The position numbers and the translations under genes are program-made. A stretch of DNA of 64,000 nt from Anaerolineae bacterium (lineage in GTDB: Bacteria; Chloroflexota; Anaerolineae; UBA4142; SHND01), in NCBI GenBank assembly GCA_020851635.1, contig JADZCJ010000140.1, positions 186,001 to 250,000 of the forward strand. Reading direction: 5' to 3'. The notes beneath the pieces are model-generated. The model saw only the letters and a program-made list of their open reading frames with translations. It was not told the origin of the DNA and ran no database searches. The first letter of the stretch is position 1, and each line of letters opens with the position of its first letter. Positions 1-7,963 of the stretch are shown one piece after another.

Positions 1-132
1 GAACGATTCGATATTGAATTCACCGCCGACAATCCGGGACAATGGGCATTCCACTGCCACATCCTGCATCATGTCACAAGTGACAATGTCGAGCCGGGTG
101 GACTGCTGTTCCTCGTAAACGTGGAGGAATGA
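1..132 (+). CDS. Multicopper oxidase, C-terminal end (partial)
   Basis: The first 43 codons are an open frame that ends at TGA (130-132) and enters from outside the window. They contain the motif HCHILHH preceded by GQWAFHCH, which is the last copper-binding block of multicopper oxidases (Cys flanked by His ligands for the type 1 and type 3 coppers). The usual Met axial-ligand position after HCHILxH is not conserved in the same way here, since the frame reads HHVTSDNVEPGG. The enzyme would be a periplasmic or surface copper oxidase. Only the tail is seen, so the subfamily cannot be named. The next gene follows after 4 bp, so they are probably co-transcribed. Confidence 0.8.
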   Translation, partial: ERFDIEFTADNPGQWAFHCHILHHVTSDNVEPGGLLFLVNVEE

Positions 133-136
133 TCGA

Positions 137-364
137 ATGAAATCACTTCAAATGGACCTTGATCGCAAAATCGCGGTGACGAGCGCGCTGATTTACGGGG
201 GGATTTCGATAACCGCTGCACTCGTCTTTTTTCTCGCAGCTACGTCTGTGGGAACGTACACGAATGTCGCGAGGTTCGGGGGCGCGGCATGGGTAATGCT
301 GTTGTCCTTTATCGTGACGATGCCGCTGGTGATTTCATTCGTCAAAAAGCGGATGAAGGCGTAA
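137..364 (+). CDS. Small two-helix membrane protein, unknown
   Basis: A 75-residue protein with two predicted membrane helices (about residues 15-36 and 48-68) separated by a short polar loop, and basic residues at the C-terminus (KKRMKA). A GGAGG sits about 10 nt before the ATG, inside the end of the multicopper oxidase gene, which supports this start and co-translation. I do not recognise a family. Its position between a multicopper oxidase and YHS-domain genes suggests a role in the same metal-handling operon, but that is inference only. Confidence 0.6.
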   Translation: MKSLQMDLDRKIAVTSALIYGGISITAALVFFLAATSVGTYTNVARFGGAAWVMLLSFIVTMPLVISFVKKRMKA

Positions 365-434
365 AGGCGAGACCGTGGGTGGCTTTGGTTAACCTTGCTA
401 CCCTATCACTTGTCGCTCTCAAGAGGAGGTTACC

Positions 435-680
435 ATGAATAGACGATTCCAAGCTTGGCTGCAAACGCATGACACAACAATGCTGCTCACCCTTTTTCTC
501 TGGTTGTGCGCGCTGCCATTCGTTTTGCTGCTCACGGTCCCGTTCTTTGGCTGGCAGCTGGGGATCCTTGCCGCCGCCATCGCGCTCCTGATGGCGCTTG
601 GTCTCTGCTACGCGCTGTGCTATTTCCCGAAAATTTCTGTGGAGGATAAATCAAATGTTACGCGATCCCGTTTGCGGTAA
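435..680 (+). CDS. Small two-helix membrane protein, unknown
   Basis: An 81-residue protein starting at an ATG preceded by GAGGAGG with a 5-nt spacer. It has an amphipathic start (NRRFQAWLQTHDTT) and two hydrophobic helices (about 16-38 and 43-65). The last 26 bases overlap the start of the YHS gene at 655 in another frame, so the two are likely translationally coupled. No family is recognised. Confidence 0.6.
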   Translation: MNRRFQAWLQTHDTTMLLTLFLWLCALPFVLLLTVPFFGWQLGILAAAIALLMALGLCYALCYFPKISVEDKSNVTRSRLR

Positions 681-900
681 GCGCATCACGCGCAATCACG
701 CGCACATTGCATTCAATTTTCAAGGCGTCACGTACTATCTCTGCTGCCCGCGCTGCCAATCTGATTTCGAGGGCGCGCCCGAAAAATTTGCCAAGCCCGA
801 ATTCGGCGAAAATACGTCCAAGCATTCACATATAAGACATAACGCGGGAGCGCACAAAACGCCTGCGGGTCTCACGATTATTCAAGGACCGCGGAATTGA
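655..900 (+). CDS. YHS-domain protein
   Basis: An 81-residue protein. Residues 1-45 are a YHS domain: RDPVCGKRI near the start, then VTYYLCCPRCQSDFEGAPEKF, giving the conserved Cys-Gly and Cys-x2-Cys positions thought to bind metal ions. Start chosen at the ATG at 655 because GGAGG lies 9 nt upstream and because YHS proteins begin just before DPVCG; longer in-frame extensions upstream lie inside the previous gene. The 35-residue tail is unrelated and basic. YHS proteins accompany copper ATPases and multicopper oxidases, consistent with this neighbourhood. Confidence 0.85.
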   Translation: MLRDPVCGKRITRNHAHIAFNFQGVTYYLCCPRCQSDFEGAPEKFAKPEFGENTSKHSHIRHNAGAHKTPAGLTIIQGPRN

Positions 901-931
901 CCGCTTCACCATATTGCAAGAAAGGAAAAAA

Positions 932-1243
932 ATGAATCACAATCACTCTTCAAACGGTGGAAACGCCAGCCATATGCTACTGATGCTTTTGTGCTGTCTC
1001 ATTCCCATTGGACTGATTGCCGCTGTCGCGATTTTCGGAATCTCGCTCGGCGCGTTGACGCCATATCTCCCATTTGCTCTCGTTCTGCTCTGTCCGCTGA
1101 TGATGTTCTTTATGATGCGCGGAATGGGGCAGGGTCATGACGCGGCCGATGCACATCACACGGAAACATTCGTGCCAAAAAATAACAATGCACCGCGCAG
1201 TGTGCCGACTAACGAGGCAATAGAATCGAAATCACATCATTGA
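932..1243 (+). CDS. His/Met-rich small membrane protein, DUF2933-like
   Basis: A 103-residue protein with a His/Asn-rich N-terminus (NHNHSS), two hydrophobic segments (about 14-36 and 42-62) and a CPLMMFFMMRGMGQGH block followed by a His-rich tail. The CPLM-x-F-M-x-G pattern resembles DUF2933-type proteins that sit next to YHS and copper genes. ATG at 932 is preferred over an upstream start because AAAGGA lies just before it. A role in copper or other soft-metal binding at the membrane is inferred from composition and neighbours. Confidence 0.6.
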   Translation: MNHNHSSNGGNASHMLLMLLCCLIPIGLIAAVAIFGISLGALTPYLPFALVLLCPLMMFFMMRGMGQGHDAADAHHTETFVPKNNNAPRSVPTNEAIESKSHH

Positions 1244-1298
1244 AATCGGTGTCTTTTCAAGGCACGATTCAAGTTCAACCTTATAAGGAGTAGTTATA

Positions 1299-2399
1299 AT
1301 GAAACGTTATGGAATCGTACTGGGGGTCGCAATCCTTGCGCTGGTTGGCATTGGCGCGTGGCTCCTCGTGGGAGGCAGACTCCCTTTGCAAACTCCCAAC
1401 CATGACGGCATGGTGTCCGGTACCGTTTGGGTTGCGAACGAAGAAGGCAATAGCATTACTGCGGTTGATGCCGGCACAAATCAAGTACTCACGACATTGA
1501 ACGGCATCGAAGGCCCGCACAATCTCCAAGTCGCACCCGACGGCAAGAGCGTCTGGGCAGTCAGCGGACACGAATCGCTCGCGGTGATGATAGGCGCGTC
1601 AGCGTATCAAGTCCATGGCACGGTCCCAACGGGGAAAGAACCCGCGCATATCATTCTTACCCCCGACGGCAAAACCGCGTACGCGACGAACGGCGGCGAC
1701 AATACCGTCACTGTGATTGATGTGGCGACGATGAAGACACTTGCCACGATTCCCGTCGGCAAATATCCGCACGGTTTGCGCCCAAGTCCCGATGGCAAAT
1801 GGGTCTATGTTGCCAACGCCAAGGATACGACCCTGAGCGTGATTGACACGGCAACGAACTCAAAAGTCGCGGATATCGAGGTTGGTCAAAAACCCGTACA
1901 GGTCGCCTTTTCACCCGACGGCAAGTTCGTGTATTTCTCGCTCAATGGCGAGAATGCGATTGGCAAAGTGGATGTCGCGTCGCGTACTCTCGTTGGCAAA
2001 GTCAAAGTCGGCGGCGGCCCTATTCAAGTGTTCGTGACACCCGACAATGGAAATATCCTTGCGGCGAATCAAGGTACCAAGGACAATCCCAGTACGACAG
2101 TTTCCATCATTGACGCAACGACATTCACAGTTGCCAAGACAATCGAAACTGGCAAAGGTGCGCACGGCGTGGTCATTGATCCAACCGGTAAACACGCGTA
2201 CATCACCAATATTTATGGCGATGATCTCGCAGTGATTGATCTTGCGACGCGCCAAGTTGTAAAAACAATCCCTACAGGTACTATGCCGAACGGCATTAGT
2301 TTTTCGGCATTTACTGCGCCCGCACCATCTACAGAAATCACACTGACGATGCCGAAGCATAATGATGACGGAACAATGCCCGGTATGAAGATGCCCTAA
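1299..2399 (+). CDS. YVTN-family beta-propeller protein
   Basis: A 366-residue exported protein: N-terminal hydrophobic signal/anchor (residues 5-27), then about seven repeats of roughly 42 residues carrying the YVTN/PDGKxxYVxN signature (for example SPDGKWVYVANAKD, TPDGKTAYATNGGD, DPTGKHAYITNIYG). These form a seven-bladed propeller on the outer face of the membrane. The C-terminus ends in a Met/His-rich tail (MPKHNDDGTMPGMKMP), which could bind copper. AAGGAG precedes the ATG. Such propellers often accompany redox and metal genes, but no enzymatic activity can be claimed. Confidence 0.85.
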   Translation: MKRYGIVLGVAILALVGIGAWLLVGGRLPLQTPNHDGMVSGTVWVANEEGNSITAVDAGTNQVLTTLNGIEGPHNLQVAPDGKSVWAVSGHESLAVMIGASAYQVHGTVPTGKEPAHIILTPDGKTAYATNGGDNTVTVIDVATMKTLATIPVGKYPHGLRPSPDGKWVYVANAKDTTLSVIDTATNSKVADIEVGQKPVQVAFSPDGKFVYFSLNGENAIGKVDVASRTLVGKVKVGGGPIQVFVTPDNGNILAANQGTKDNPSTTVSIIDATTFTVAKTIETGKGAHGVVIDPTGKHAYITNIYGDDLAVIDLATRQVVKTIPTGTMPNGISFSAFTAPAPSTEITLTMPKHNDDGTMPGMKMP

Positions 2400-2438
2400 T
2401 CGGTACGGACTGTCGCCGTGGACTGCTTTTTACTCTTG

Positions 2439-2491
2439 CCAAAGACCTCGCCCAAGTGCAACCCGGGATCGTGCTTGGCGAGGCTCTTTGG
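2439..2491. terminator. Imperfect long hairpin between propeller and cytochrome b genes
   Basis: Two arms of about 20 nt pair with one bulge (left arm begins CCAAAGACCTCGCC, right arm ends GGCGAGGCTCTTTGG). There is no T-run directly after it, so termination is possible but unproven; it could also be a processing or protective structure. Confidence 0.4.
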
Positions 2492-2498
2492 GGGAATG

Positions 2499-2563
2499 CG
2501 CTAAATGGCGTGCCAATACCAAGCGCGCTGGCGCATGTGTGACGGGGAAGATTCGGTTACCAT
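2499..2563 (+). promoter_or_regulatory. Tandem-palindrome promoter for cytochrome b operon (site R1)
   Basis: A palindrome CGCTAAATGGCG lies at 2499-2510. A matching half-site TGGCG lies exactly 23 bp downstream (2529-2533 against 2506-2510). A -10-like TACCAT lies at 2558-2563, 24 nt after the second site. The same layout is found at six other loci in the window. The gene start is at 2612. Confidence 0.6.
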
Positions 2564-2611
2564 CGTTGCAAGCCATACCCAAGGAGGGTTTGGGGTGGAG
2601 GGCAAGTCACT

Positions 2612-3706
2612 ATGGCTCAAGTACAAAGCGCTTTGCCATTAACGCATGGCAAAGGTTTTAGGGACAATCTCTGGCAAACCATCGATGAACGGCTATCGCT
2701 TCACTCGCTTGCGTATCCCGTCCCCGAATATGCCAATACGATTCCCTATATTCTCGGCGGCATCACGCTGTTTGGTTTCATCATTCTATTTGCGACGGGC
2801 ATCGTGATGACACAATTCTATCATCCGCATCCATCGGAGGCGCACGACAGCGTGACGTACATTATCACGCAAGTGCCGTTTGGCGATTTCATTCGCAGCA
2901 TCCACTTTTGGACGGCGAATCTGGTCGTCATCACCGCGCTGCTGCACCTGCTGCGAATTTACTGGACGGGTTCGTACAAAAAACCGCGCGAAGCAAACTG
3001 GCTGGTCGGCGTGGGGTTGCTGGCGTTGATCATCGGCTTTGTCTTTACGGGGACGATTATCAAGTGGGACCAAGAGGCGAGCGAGGCGCTGTCCCATTTC
3101 AAAGAAGTCGGCGAACTGTTAGGCGGGTTCGGGGTCTTGTTCTCTTCAGAATTCTCGCGCAGTATCCCGCTCTTGACGCGGCTCTATACCTCACATATCA
3201 CGATCCTGCCGTTCTTGTTTCTCGGACTCGTCGCGATGCATCTCTTTTTGGTCAAGACACTGAAAATCTCACCCAAGCCAACCGAGACCGCGCTTGCGGG
3301 CGATGGCTATCCGCCCGAGCAAAAGATGGGCAACTTTGCAGGACACATTCGCCGCATGATTGGATTCGGTTTGATTCTACTCGCCATCGTCACAGCGCTT
3401 TCGTACTTTTTCCCTGCGCCACTCGGTTTGAAAGCGGTGCCGGGTGAAGAAGTAACCAAGCCGCCGTGGATGCTGCTGTGGCTCTATCCGATTGAAAATG
3501 TTTTGGGTGTGGCTGGAATTCTGTATGGCGGGATTGTATTCTTTGTCCTGCTGGCGCTCGTGCCATTCGTTGATCGCAGTCCATGGCTTGCGCCGAGCAG
3601 ACGACGCGGGATGATCATCGCTGCCATCGTGACCATTGTCATTCTCATTGCGCTTTTGGTCTTGGCACTCATGTCCGTGCCAGTCACGCACACCACGGGA
3701 GGGTAA
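2612..3706 (+). CDS. Cytochrome b (b6/subunit IV type)
   Basis: A 364-residue membrane protein. Heme-ligating histidines are visible in two pairs: H98/H112 and H195/H210. The second pair has 14 intervening residues, as in cytochrome b6, rather than 13 as in mitochondrial cytochrome b. The C-terminal part (from about 245) has extra helices and a PPWMLLWLYPIEN segment that resembles the subunit IV/PEWY region, so N- and C-terminal halves are fused. It would oxidise quinol and pass electrons outwards. No Rieske protein or cytochrome c1/f is adjacent, so the partner must be elsewhere or be one of the unrecognised products downstream. It leads an eight-gene operon ending at lgt. Confidence 0.92.
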   Translation: MAQVQSALPLTHGKGFRDNLWQTIDERLSLHSLAYPVPEYANTIPYILGGITLFGFIILFATGIVMTQFYHPHPSEAHDSVTYIITQVPFGDFIRSIHFWTANLVVITALLHLLRIYWTGSYKKPREANWLVGVGLLALIIGFVFTGTIIKWDQEASEALSHFKEVGELLGGFGVLFSSEFSRSIPLLTRLYTSHITILPFLFLGLVAMHLFLVKTLKISPKPTETALAGDGYPPEQKMGNFAGHIRRMIGFGLILLAIVTALSYFFPAPLGLKAVPGEEVTKPPWMLLWLYPIENVLGVAGILYGGIVFFVLLALVPFVDRSPWLAPSRRRGMIIAAIVTIVILIALLVLALMSVPVTHTTGG

Positions 3707-3710
3707 TCTG

Positions 3711-3932
3711 ATGAACTTGATTCAAAGACAGCGCGCAACGATTTTCTTTATAGCCTTCCTCGCTCTTGCCACATGGAGCGCAGGTACGGCATATCAAAAC
3801 GGATTGAATCTTCTACGTGGGCAAGGGGACATCGTCACATGGTCCTTGTTCTTAATCGGCGCAATGGTGTCTGGATTCACCGTGCTCGTGCTGGGGCGCA
3901 TCGTATATGTAACAACCCCCAAGTCCAAATGA
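3711..3932 (+). CDS. Small two-helix membrane protein in cytochrome b operon
   Basis: A 73-residue protein beginning 4 bp after the cytochrome b stop. It has two hydrophobic helices (about 9-28 and 43-66). The start is the ATG following GGGAGGG. Its stop (TGA) overlaps the ATG of an alternative start for the next gene. Small single-function subunits accompany cytochrome b complexes in many bacteria, so it may be an accessory subunit; the sequence itself does not name a family. Confidence 0.65.
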   Translation: MNLIQRQRATIFFIAFLALATWSAGTAYQNGLNLLRGQGDIVTWSLFLIGAMVSGFTVLVLGRIVYVTTPKSK

Positions 3933-3940
3933 GGCCCGAC

Positions 3941-4471
3941 ATGTTCAAACAAAAGAAATGTATCACGGTTCTTTTCGCGATCGTGGTGTTTAGCGCCCTG
4001 TCACTCATCGAATGGATACCTGTGACGCAAGCGCACGGAGAATCGGCTATCTCTGTGACGCCCGACACAATCGCCCCCGGCGGAAAAATTATCATCAAGG
4101 GCGTTGAGATGGGCGCGAACGAAGAGTTCAAAATCACGCTTGAAGGATTGAGCTATCAAGCCGAGCTAGGTGACGCCAAAGCGGACGACAAGGAAGAATT
4201 TCAACTCGAGCTCAATATTCCCGTCGACGCACCCGAAGGTGTGTATCAAGTCATAGCGATGGGCGAGGACGGTGATGTGGTGACAACGGAATTGACGATC
4301 ACGCCCACCAAAGCCGCGGCGGAAGCTAAACCGACGCCTGCCGCCGAAGTTATGCCCTCGGCGGAGGAGCATCAACTCGCGCGCAGCCGCGCCCCCCTCG
4401 AAGTGATCGGATTAATGGTGCTGGTGGTGGGGAGTGCGGCAGTCGGTTTGTTTTTGGTCCGCGGGAAGTGA
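3941..4471 (+). CDS. Secreted Ig-like protein with C-terminal membrane anchor
   Basis: A 176-residue protein: signal peptide (about 1-33, ending near TQAHG), an IPT/Ig-like beta domain (ISVTPDTIAPGGKIIIKG pattern, about 38-125), an Ala/Pro-rich linker and a C-terminal helix (about 153-172) with a short basic tail. Start at 3941 is preferred over the in-frame ATG at 3929 because GAGG lies 6 nt before it. It would stand on the outer surface next to the cytochrome b complex. Its specific job is unknown. Confidence 0.7.
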   Translation: MFKQKKCITVLFAIVVFSALSLIEWIPVTQAHGESAISVTPDTIAPGGKIIIKGVEMGANEEFKITLEGLSYQAELGDAKADDKEEFQLELNIPVDAPEGVYQVIAMGEDGDVVTTELTITPTKAAAEAKPTPAAEVMPSAEEHQLARSRAPLEVIGLMVLVVGSAAVGLFLVRGK

Positions 4472-4480
4472 GGGCCGACC

Positions 4481-4843
4481 ATGCATAACAAGACGCGAGA
4501 TGAATTTTTGAGCGACCTTTGTCCGCGCGTCCGTCCTCTCATCGCGCAAATCATGCAGTGTGGCTCCGGGTGCGAACTCTTGGACTTTTTCCACACACGC
4601 CCGCACACTATGTTGGAATTGGCAGACGTAGTCTATTACGCCAAACTGCCGGTAGAAAATGTTGTCAGTACGCTGGAACTGTTCCAAATGCTTGCGGTGA
4701 TTGAACGCCGTGAGATTCTTGATACAGCATTCTATCGTCTGACGGAAGACGTGGAGATTATAGCGGCGCTCGAACAGTATTGGACGTGGCGCCAAGTTTG
4801 GCAGGGGCGATGGCAGGATGTTCGCACCGCGCTGAAAATTTGA
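4481..4843 (+). CDS. Predicted winged-helix-like cytoplasmic protein
   Basis: A 120-residue soluble protein without signal or membrane segments. The middle (about 38-85, LELADVVYYAKLPVENVVSTLELFQMLAVIERRE) has the pattern of a helix-turn-helix with a following recognition helix and wing, as in ArsR-like or transcription-initiation winged helices. It could be a regulator of the cytochrome b/YHS operon. Two Cys (in QCGSGCELL) might sense metal or redox state, which is inference. The family is not certain. Confidence 0.5.
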   Translation: MHNKTRDEFLSDLCPRVRPLIAQIMQCGSGCELLDFFHTRPHTMLELADVVYYAKLPVENVVSTLELFQMLAVIERREILDTAFYRLTEDVEIIAALEQYWTWRQVWQGRWQDVRTALKI

Positions 4844-4855
4844 GGAGATTACAAA

Positions 4856-5029
4856 ATGGCAAAAGACGTCGTGTGCGGGATGATGGTGGATCCACAAACC
4901 GCAGAAAAATCGGAATACAAAGGGCAGACCTACTATTTTTGCTCCAAGGGCTGCAAGGCACAATTTGACAAGAATCCGGAAAAATATATCGCCGCGCTGG
5001 GCGACGAACACTCGGGACATCAGAATTAG
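4856..5029 (+). CDS. YHS-domain protein (57 aa)
   Basis: A 57-residue protein that is essentially one YHS domain: DVVCGMMVDPQTAEKSEYKG, then YYFCSKGCKAQFDKNPEKY, with the metal-binding Cys positions intact. GAGGAG lies 7 nt before the ATG. It sits between the winged-helix gene and a small membrane protein in the cytochrome b operon. Stand-alone YHS proteins are thought to bind copper or other ions in the cytoplasm. Confidence 0.88.
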   Translation: MAKDVVCGMMVDPQTAEKSEYKGQTYYFCSKGCKAQFDKNPEKYIAALGDEHSGHQN

Positions 5030-5043
5030 CGAGGGTGACCAAG

Positions 5044-5259
5044 ATGATCCTGATGGGTCTTCCAACGTTTCTTGTCCTCCTCGTCGCGCTGGGAGTGGTC
5101 CTACTCTGGATCGACGCTCTCTTTATGGGCGGCGCGTTGATGAGTGGAATAGTACATGGTGCGGCAGGAATGATGACTAGCCCCTTTGGCTGGGTTCTCA
5201 TTATCGTGCTTGTGGTCATTGTACTCATCAGGTTTGGAATGTTGTTTGGTCAACGCTAA
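5044..5259 (+). CDS. Small membrane protein, unknown
   Basis: A 71-residue hydrophobic protein with two helices (about 5-27 and 45-66) joined by a Gly/Met-rich loop (MGGALMSGIVHGAAGMM). The ATG at 5044 is chosen over the GTG at 5035 because GAGGG lies 8 nt upstream of it. It follows the YHS gene by 14 bp. The Met/His content of the loop would fit metal binding, but no family is recognised. Confidence 0.55.
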   Translation: MILMGLPTFLVLLVALGVVLLWIDALFMGGALMSGIVHGAAGMMTSPFGWVLIIVLVVIVLIRFGMLFGQR

Positions 5260-5279
5260 AGAAAAAAGGTGGAATGAAT

Positions 5280-5756
5280 ATGCGGCATAAATGGCTGTTC
5301 GCAATAGGATTTTTAATTGTTATGTCAGCACTCCTTGGAGCGTGTGACGCGAATAACGCGACATCAAGCGCTTTGGCAACCGCGCCAAGTTCCGCACAAA
5401 ACCTCGAGACGAACGCAAAGGGTGCGCTTGAAGCACAGACACTTGAGGATGGCAGTGTCACTGTCAAGGTAATTCCTGTCCAGACGAATATGAATGCGCC
5501 ACTTGAATTTGAGATCGTAATGGATACTCATTCCGTCGACCTCGCGAACGATATGCTGAAAACGGTGGTATTGCGAGACGACGCGGGTAAAGAATATATG
5601 CCACTGAAATGGGCAGGACCGGGCGCAGGTGGGCATCATCGTCAAGGGACGATTCAATTCGGCCAATTGAAACAAACCACGAAAACTCTCACGCTCCTCG
5701 TCAAAAACGTCGCAGGCGTCCCTGAACGTGTCTTTGAATGGGAGTTGGCGCAATGA
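5280..5756 (+). CDS. Lipoprotein, unknown beta-domain
   Basis: A 158-residue protein with a lipoprotein signal: basic start, hydrophobic stretch and a lipobox ending LLGAC at about residue 22. The mature part is predicted beta-rich and contains a conserved-looking PLEFEIVMDTHSVDL stretch and GAGGHHRQGTIQF with two adjacent His. The ATG at 5280 is preferred over 5274 because AAGGTGG then has a 7-nt spacer. The gene overlaps lgt (ATGA), which encodes the enzyme that lipidates this kind of protein, so coupling makes sense. Confidence 0.7.
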   Translation: MRHKWLFAIGFLIVMSALLGACDANNATSSALATAPSSAQNLETNAKGALEAQTLEDGSVTVKVIPVQTNMNAPLEFEIVMDTHSVDLANDMLKTVVLRDDAGKEYMPLKWAGPGAGGHHRQGTIQFGQLKQTTKTLTLLVKNVAGVPERVFEWELAQ

Positions 5757-6544
5757 TTCGATTCGATCTCGATCCCATTATCATCCGGCTCGGCCATTTG
5801 CAAATCGGTTGGTACGGCGTATTTATGGCTTTGGGCATTGGCGTTGCCGTATGGCTGACGGCGCTCGAGGCGAAACGGCGCGGCATCCTGCCCGATGCAA
5901 TCTATGACGGGGCACTGTGGGTCGTTATCGGAGGCATTGTCGGCGCGCGCTTGTTTCACGTCATTGACAACTGGTCAATGTACGCTGCGAATCCAGCCGC
6001 GATCTTTGGAACGGCGGGCCTGGCAATTTACGGCGCACTCATTGGCGGATTGATTGCGGTGGTGATTTATACATCGGTCCGACAGCTGCCGCTCTGGCGC
6101 ATTCTCGACGCGGCCGCGCCCGCGATTCCACTCGCCCAAGCCATTGCGCGCATCGGCTGCTTTATCAATGGTGACAATTACGGCGTTCCGACGAATCCAT
6201 CGCTGCCCTGGTCAGTGACGTGGACGAACCCCAACGCGATGGTGCCCGACCGCACAGTCGCATATCAACCCGCGCAGTTGTACGAAGGTGTGTGGGATCT
6301 GATTGTATTTGCTATCATCTGGCGCTTGCGAACTCGTGTCAAGACCGATGGGGTATTGTTTTTAGTCTATGCAGCCCTATATTCGTTCGGGCGCTTTTTC
6401 ATTTCGTTCGTTCGCGTAGACAATCTATATTTTGCGAATTTGCGCCAGGCTCAAATTATTGCGCTGGCAGTGATGGCGTTGGCGATTCCGCTTGCGCTAT
6501 GGTTGAATGGGCGACACACAGGTCGAATGGTGAGCCATCTGTGA
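5753..6544 (+). CDS. lgt: Prolipoprotein diacylglyceryl transferase
   Basis: A 263-residue multi-helix membrane enzyme that transfers diacylglycerol from phosphatidylglycerol to the lipobox Cys of prolipoproteins. The Lgt signature is clear: ARIGCFINGDNYGVPT around residues 135-150, preceded by an early GWYGVFMALGIGV block and followed by HP-less PAQLYEGVWDL and a C-terminal FFISFVRVDN. ATG overlaps the stop of the preceding lipoprotein gene (ATGA). The gene ends 9 bp before the convergent merA gene. Confidence 0.95.
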   Translation: MIRFDLDPIIIRLGHLQIGWYGVFMALGIGVAVWLTALEAKRRGILPDAIYDGALWVVIGGIVGARLFHVIDNWSMYAANPAAIFGTAGLAIYGALIGGLIAVVIYTSVRQLPLWRILDAAAPAIPLAQAIARIGCFINGDNYGVPTNPSLPWSVTWTNPNAMVPDRTVAYQPAQLYEGVWDLIVFAIIWRLRTRVKTDGVLFLVYAALYSFGRFFISFVRVDNLYFANLRQAQIIALAVMALAIPLALWLNGRHTGRMVSHL

Positions 6545-6553
6545 AACAAGACA

Positions 6554-7963
6554 TCAAATGCAGCAGCTCAATTTTTCAAGATCTGCGCGGAACGACAGCG
6601 CCGCGAGTTTGATGGATTCCGAAAGCGTTGGAAACACCGTCAGCGAATCAATCACGTCGTCAATCGTCATATGCGCGCGCAAAATGTACATTGCTTCGTT
6701 GATCAGGTCTTCGCCGCGGGGTGCAAAGAGATGAATGCCCACGATGCGTCCCGACTTGCGCTCGGCAATCATTTTGATCACGCCGCGTGTGTCCTTGATC
6801 GCTAACGCCTTGGGCACCATGTCGAATTCCACCACGCGACATTCGCATTCGATGCCGCGCGCGTCTGTCTCTTCATCCAGAATGCCCACATCGGCAATCG
6901 CAGGATTGGTAAAGACCACCGAAGGCACAAGATCATAATTGATCTTGTGCCGGTTCATGCCCGTTAGTGCGTTCGTAGTCGCGAAACTGCCTTCTTTGCC
7001 CGCCGTCGTCTCGAGACGTTTCGGCAAATCAATCGCATCACCCACAGCATAGACATGCGGCGCCGTTGTCTGATACCATTGATTCACGCGAATTGCCCCG
7101 CGTTCATTCACTTGCGCGCCCGCGACATCGAGTCCCAAGCCCGCCGTGTTTGCCGTCTTGCCTGTGCCGATCAGCAGTTCGTCAAACGCGATTTCTTCCA
7201 CCACGCCTTCGCGTTCTACAATTGCGCGTTTTTCACCACGCGCAGCATTGAATCGTTGGACACGCGTCTGAGTGTGAACAACAATCCCTTCCTCCCTGAA
7301 AACGCTTTCTACTGCGGCGGAGATTTCCGGTTCCGTTCGGCGATACAGCCGCTCGCCGCGCGCGACCAGTGTCACCTCGCTGCCAAAATGCCGGAACATC
7401 TGCGCGAATTCGAGCGAAAGAGGACCCGCGCCGATGATCAACATGCGACGCGGGAGGGTTTTATTTCGCAACGCCTCGATGTGGGTGAGATACCCGACTT
7501 GCTCGATGCCTGGAATCGCGGGCGGGCCCGCGGTCGAACCCACCGCAAGCAAAAAACGGTCGGCGGAATACTGTCGACCGTTCGCCTTGACGGTGTGCGC
7601 TGAAACAAAACGCGCCCGCGCCTCAAGATATGTGACATGCTCCAGGTTTGCCAAAACATTTGTGTATTTTTGTTCGCGCAGGGCTGCGACAATTTCGTAC
7701 TCTTCCTCAATCGCACGGGCAAAGTTCAAGTCAACGCGCGGAATCGTCAATGCGGTAAAGTGCGGTTGTTCAGCATCGTGTTTCAAATGTCCGACCGCGA
7801 GGAGATGCTTGGTCGGCACGCAGCCAACGTTGACACACGTACCGCCAAGTGGCAGGCCCGCGTTAATTATCAACGTCTTTGCCTGATACTCATTCGCTTT
7901 GATTGCCGCTGCGAACGCGCCGGCTCCACCGCCGAGGATGATCAAGTCAAATTCATAGGGCAT
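6554..7963 (-). CDS. merA: Mercuric reductase
   Basis: A 469-residue flavin disulfide oxidoreductase that reduces Hg(II) to volatile Hg(0) with NADPH in the cytoplasm. Seen: FAD-binding GGGAGAFAAA (11-20), redox-active GGTCVNVGCVP (Cys43/Cys48), NAD-binding GAGPLSLEFA, the second FAD block VYAVGDAID, and the C-terminal vicinal Cys pair Cys467-Cys468 that passes Hg(II) to the active site; this pair separates MerA from lipoamide dehydrogenases. There is no N-terminal heavy-metal-associated domain. It overlaps merB by 11 bp and is the last gene of the merR-merB-merA operon. No merT/merP transporter is adjacent. Confidence 0.95.
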   Translation of the reverse strand: MPYEFDLIILGGGAGAFAAAIKANEYQAKTLIINAGLPLGGTCVNVGCVPTKHLLAVGHLKHDAEQPHFTALTIPRVDLNFARAIEEEYEIVAALREQKYTNVLANLEHVTYLEARARFVSAHTVKANGRQYSADRFLLAVGSTAGPPAIPGIEQVGYLTHIEALRNKTLPRRMLIIGAGPLSLEFAQMFRHFGSEVTLVARGERLYRRTEPEISAAVESVFREEGIVVHTQTRVQRFNAARGEKRAIVEREGVVEEIAFDELLIGTGKTANTAGLGLDVAGAQVNERGAIRVNQWYQTTAPHVYAVGDAIDLPKRLETTAGKEGSFATTNALTGMNRHKINYDLVPSVVFTNPAIADVGILDEETDARGIECECRVVEFDMVPKALAIKDTRGVIKMIAERKSGRIVGIHLFAPRGEDLINEAMYILRAHMTIDDVIDSLTVFPTLSESIKLAALSFRADLEKLSCCI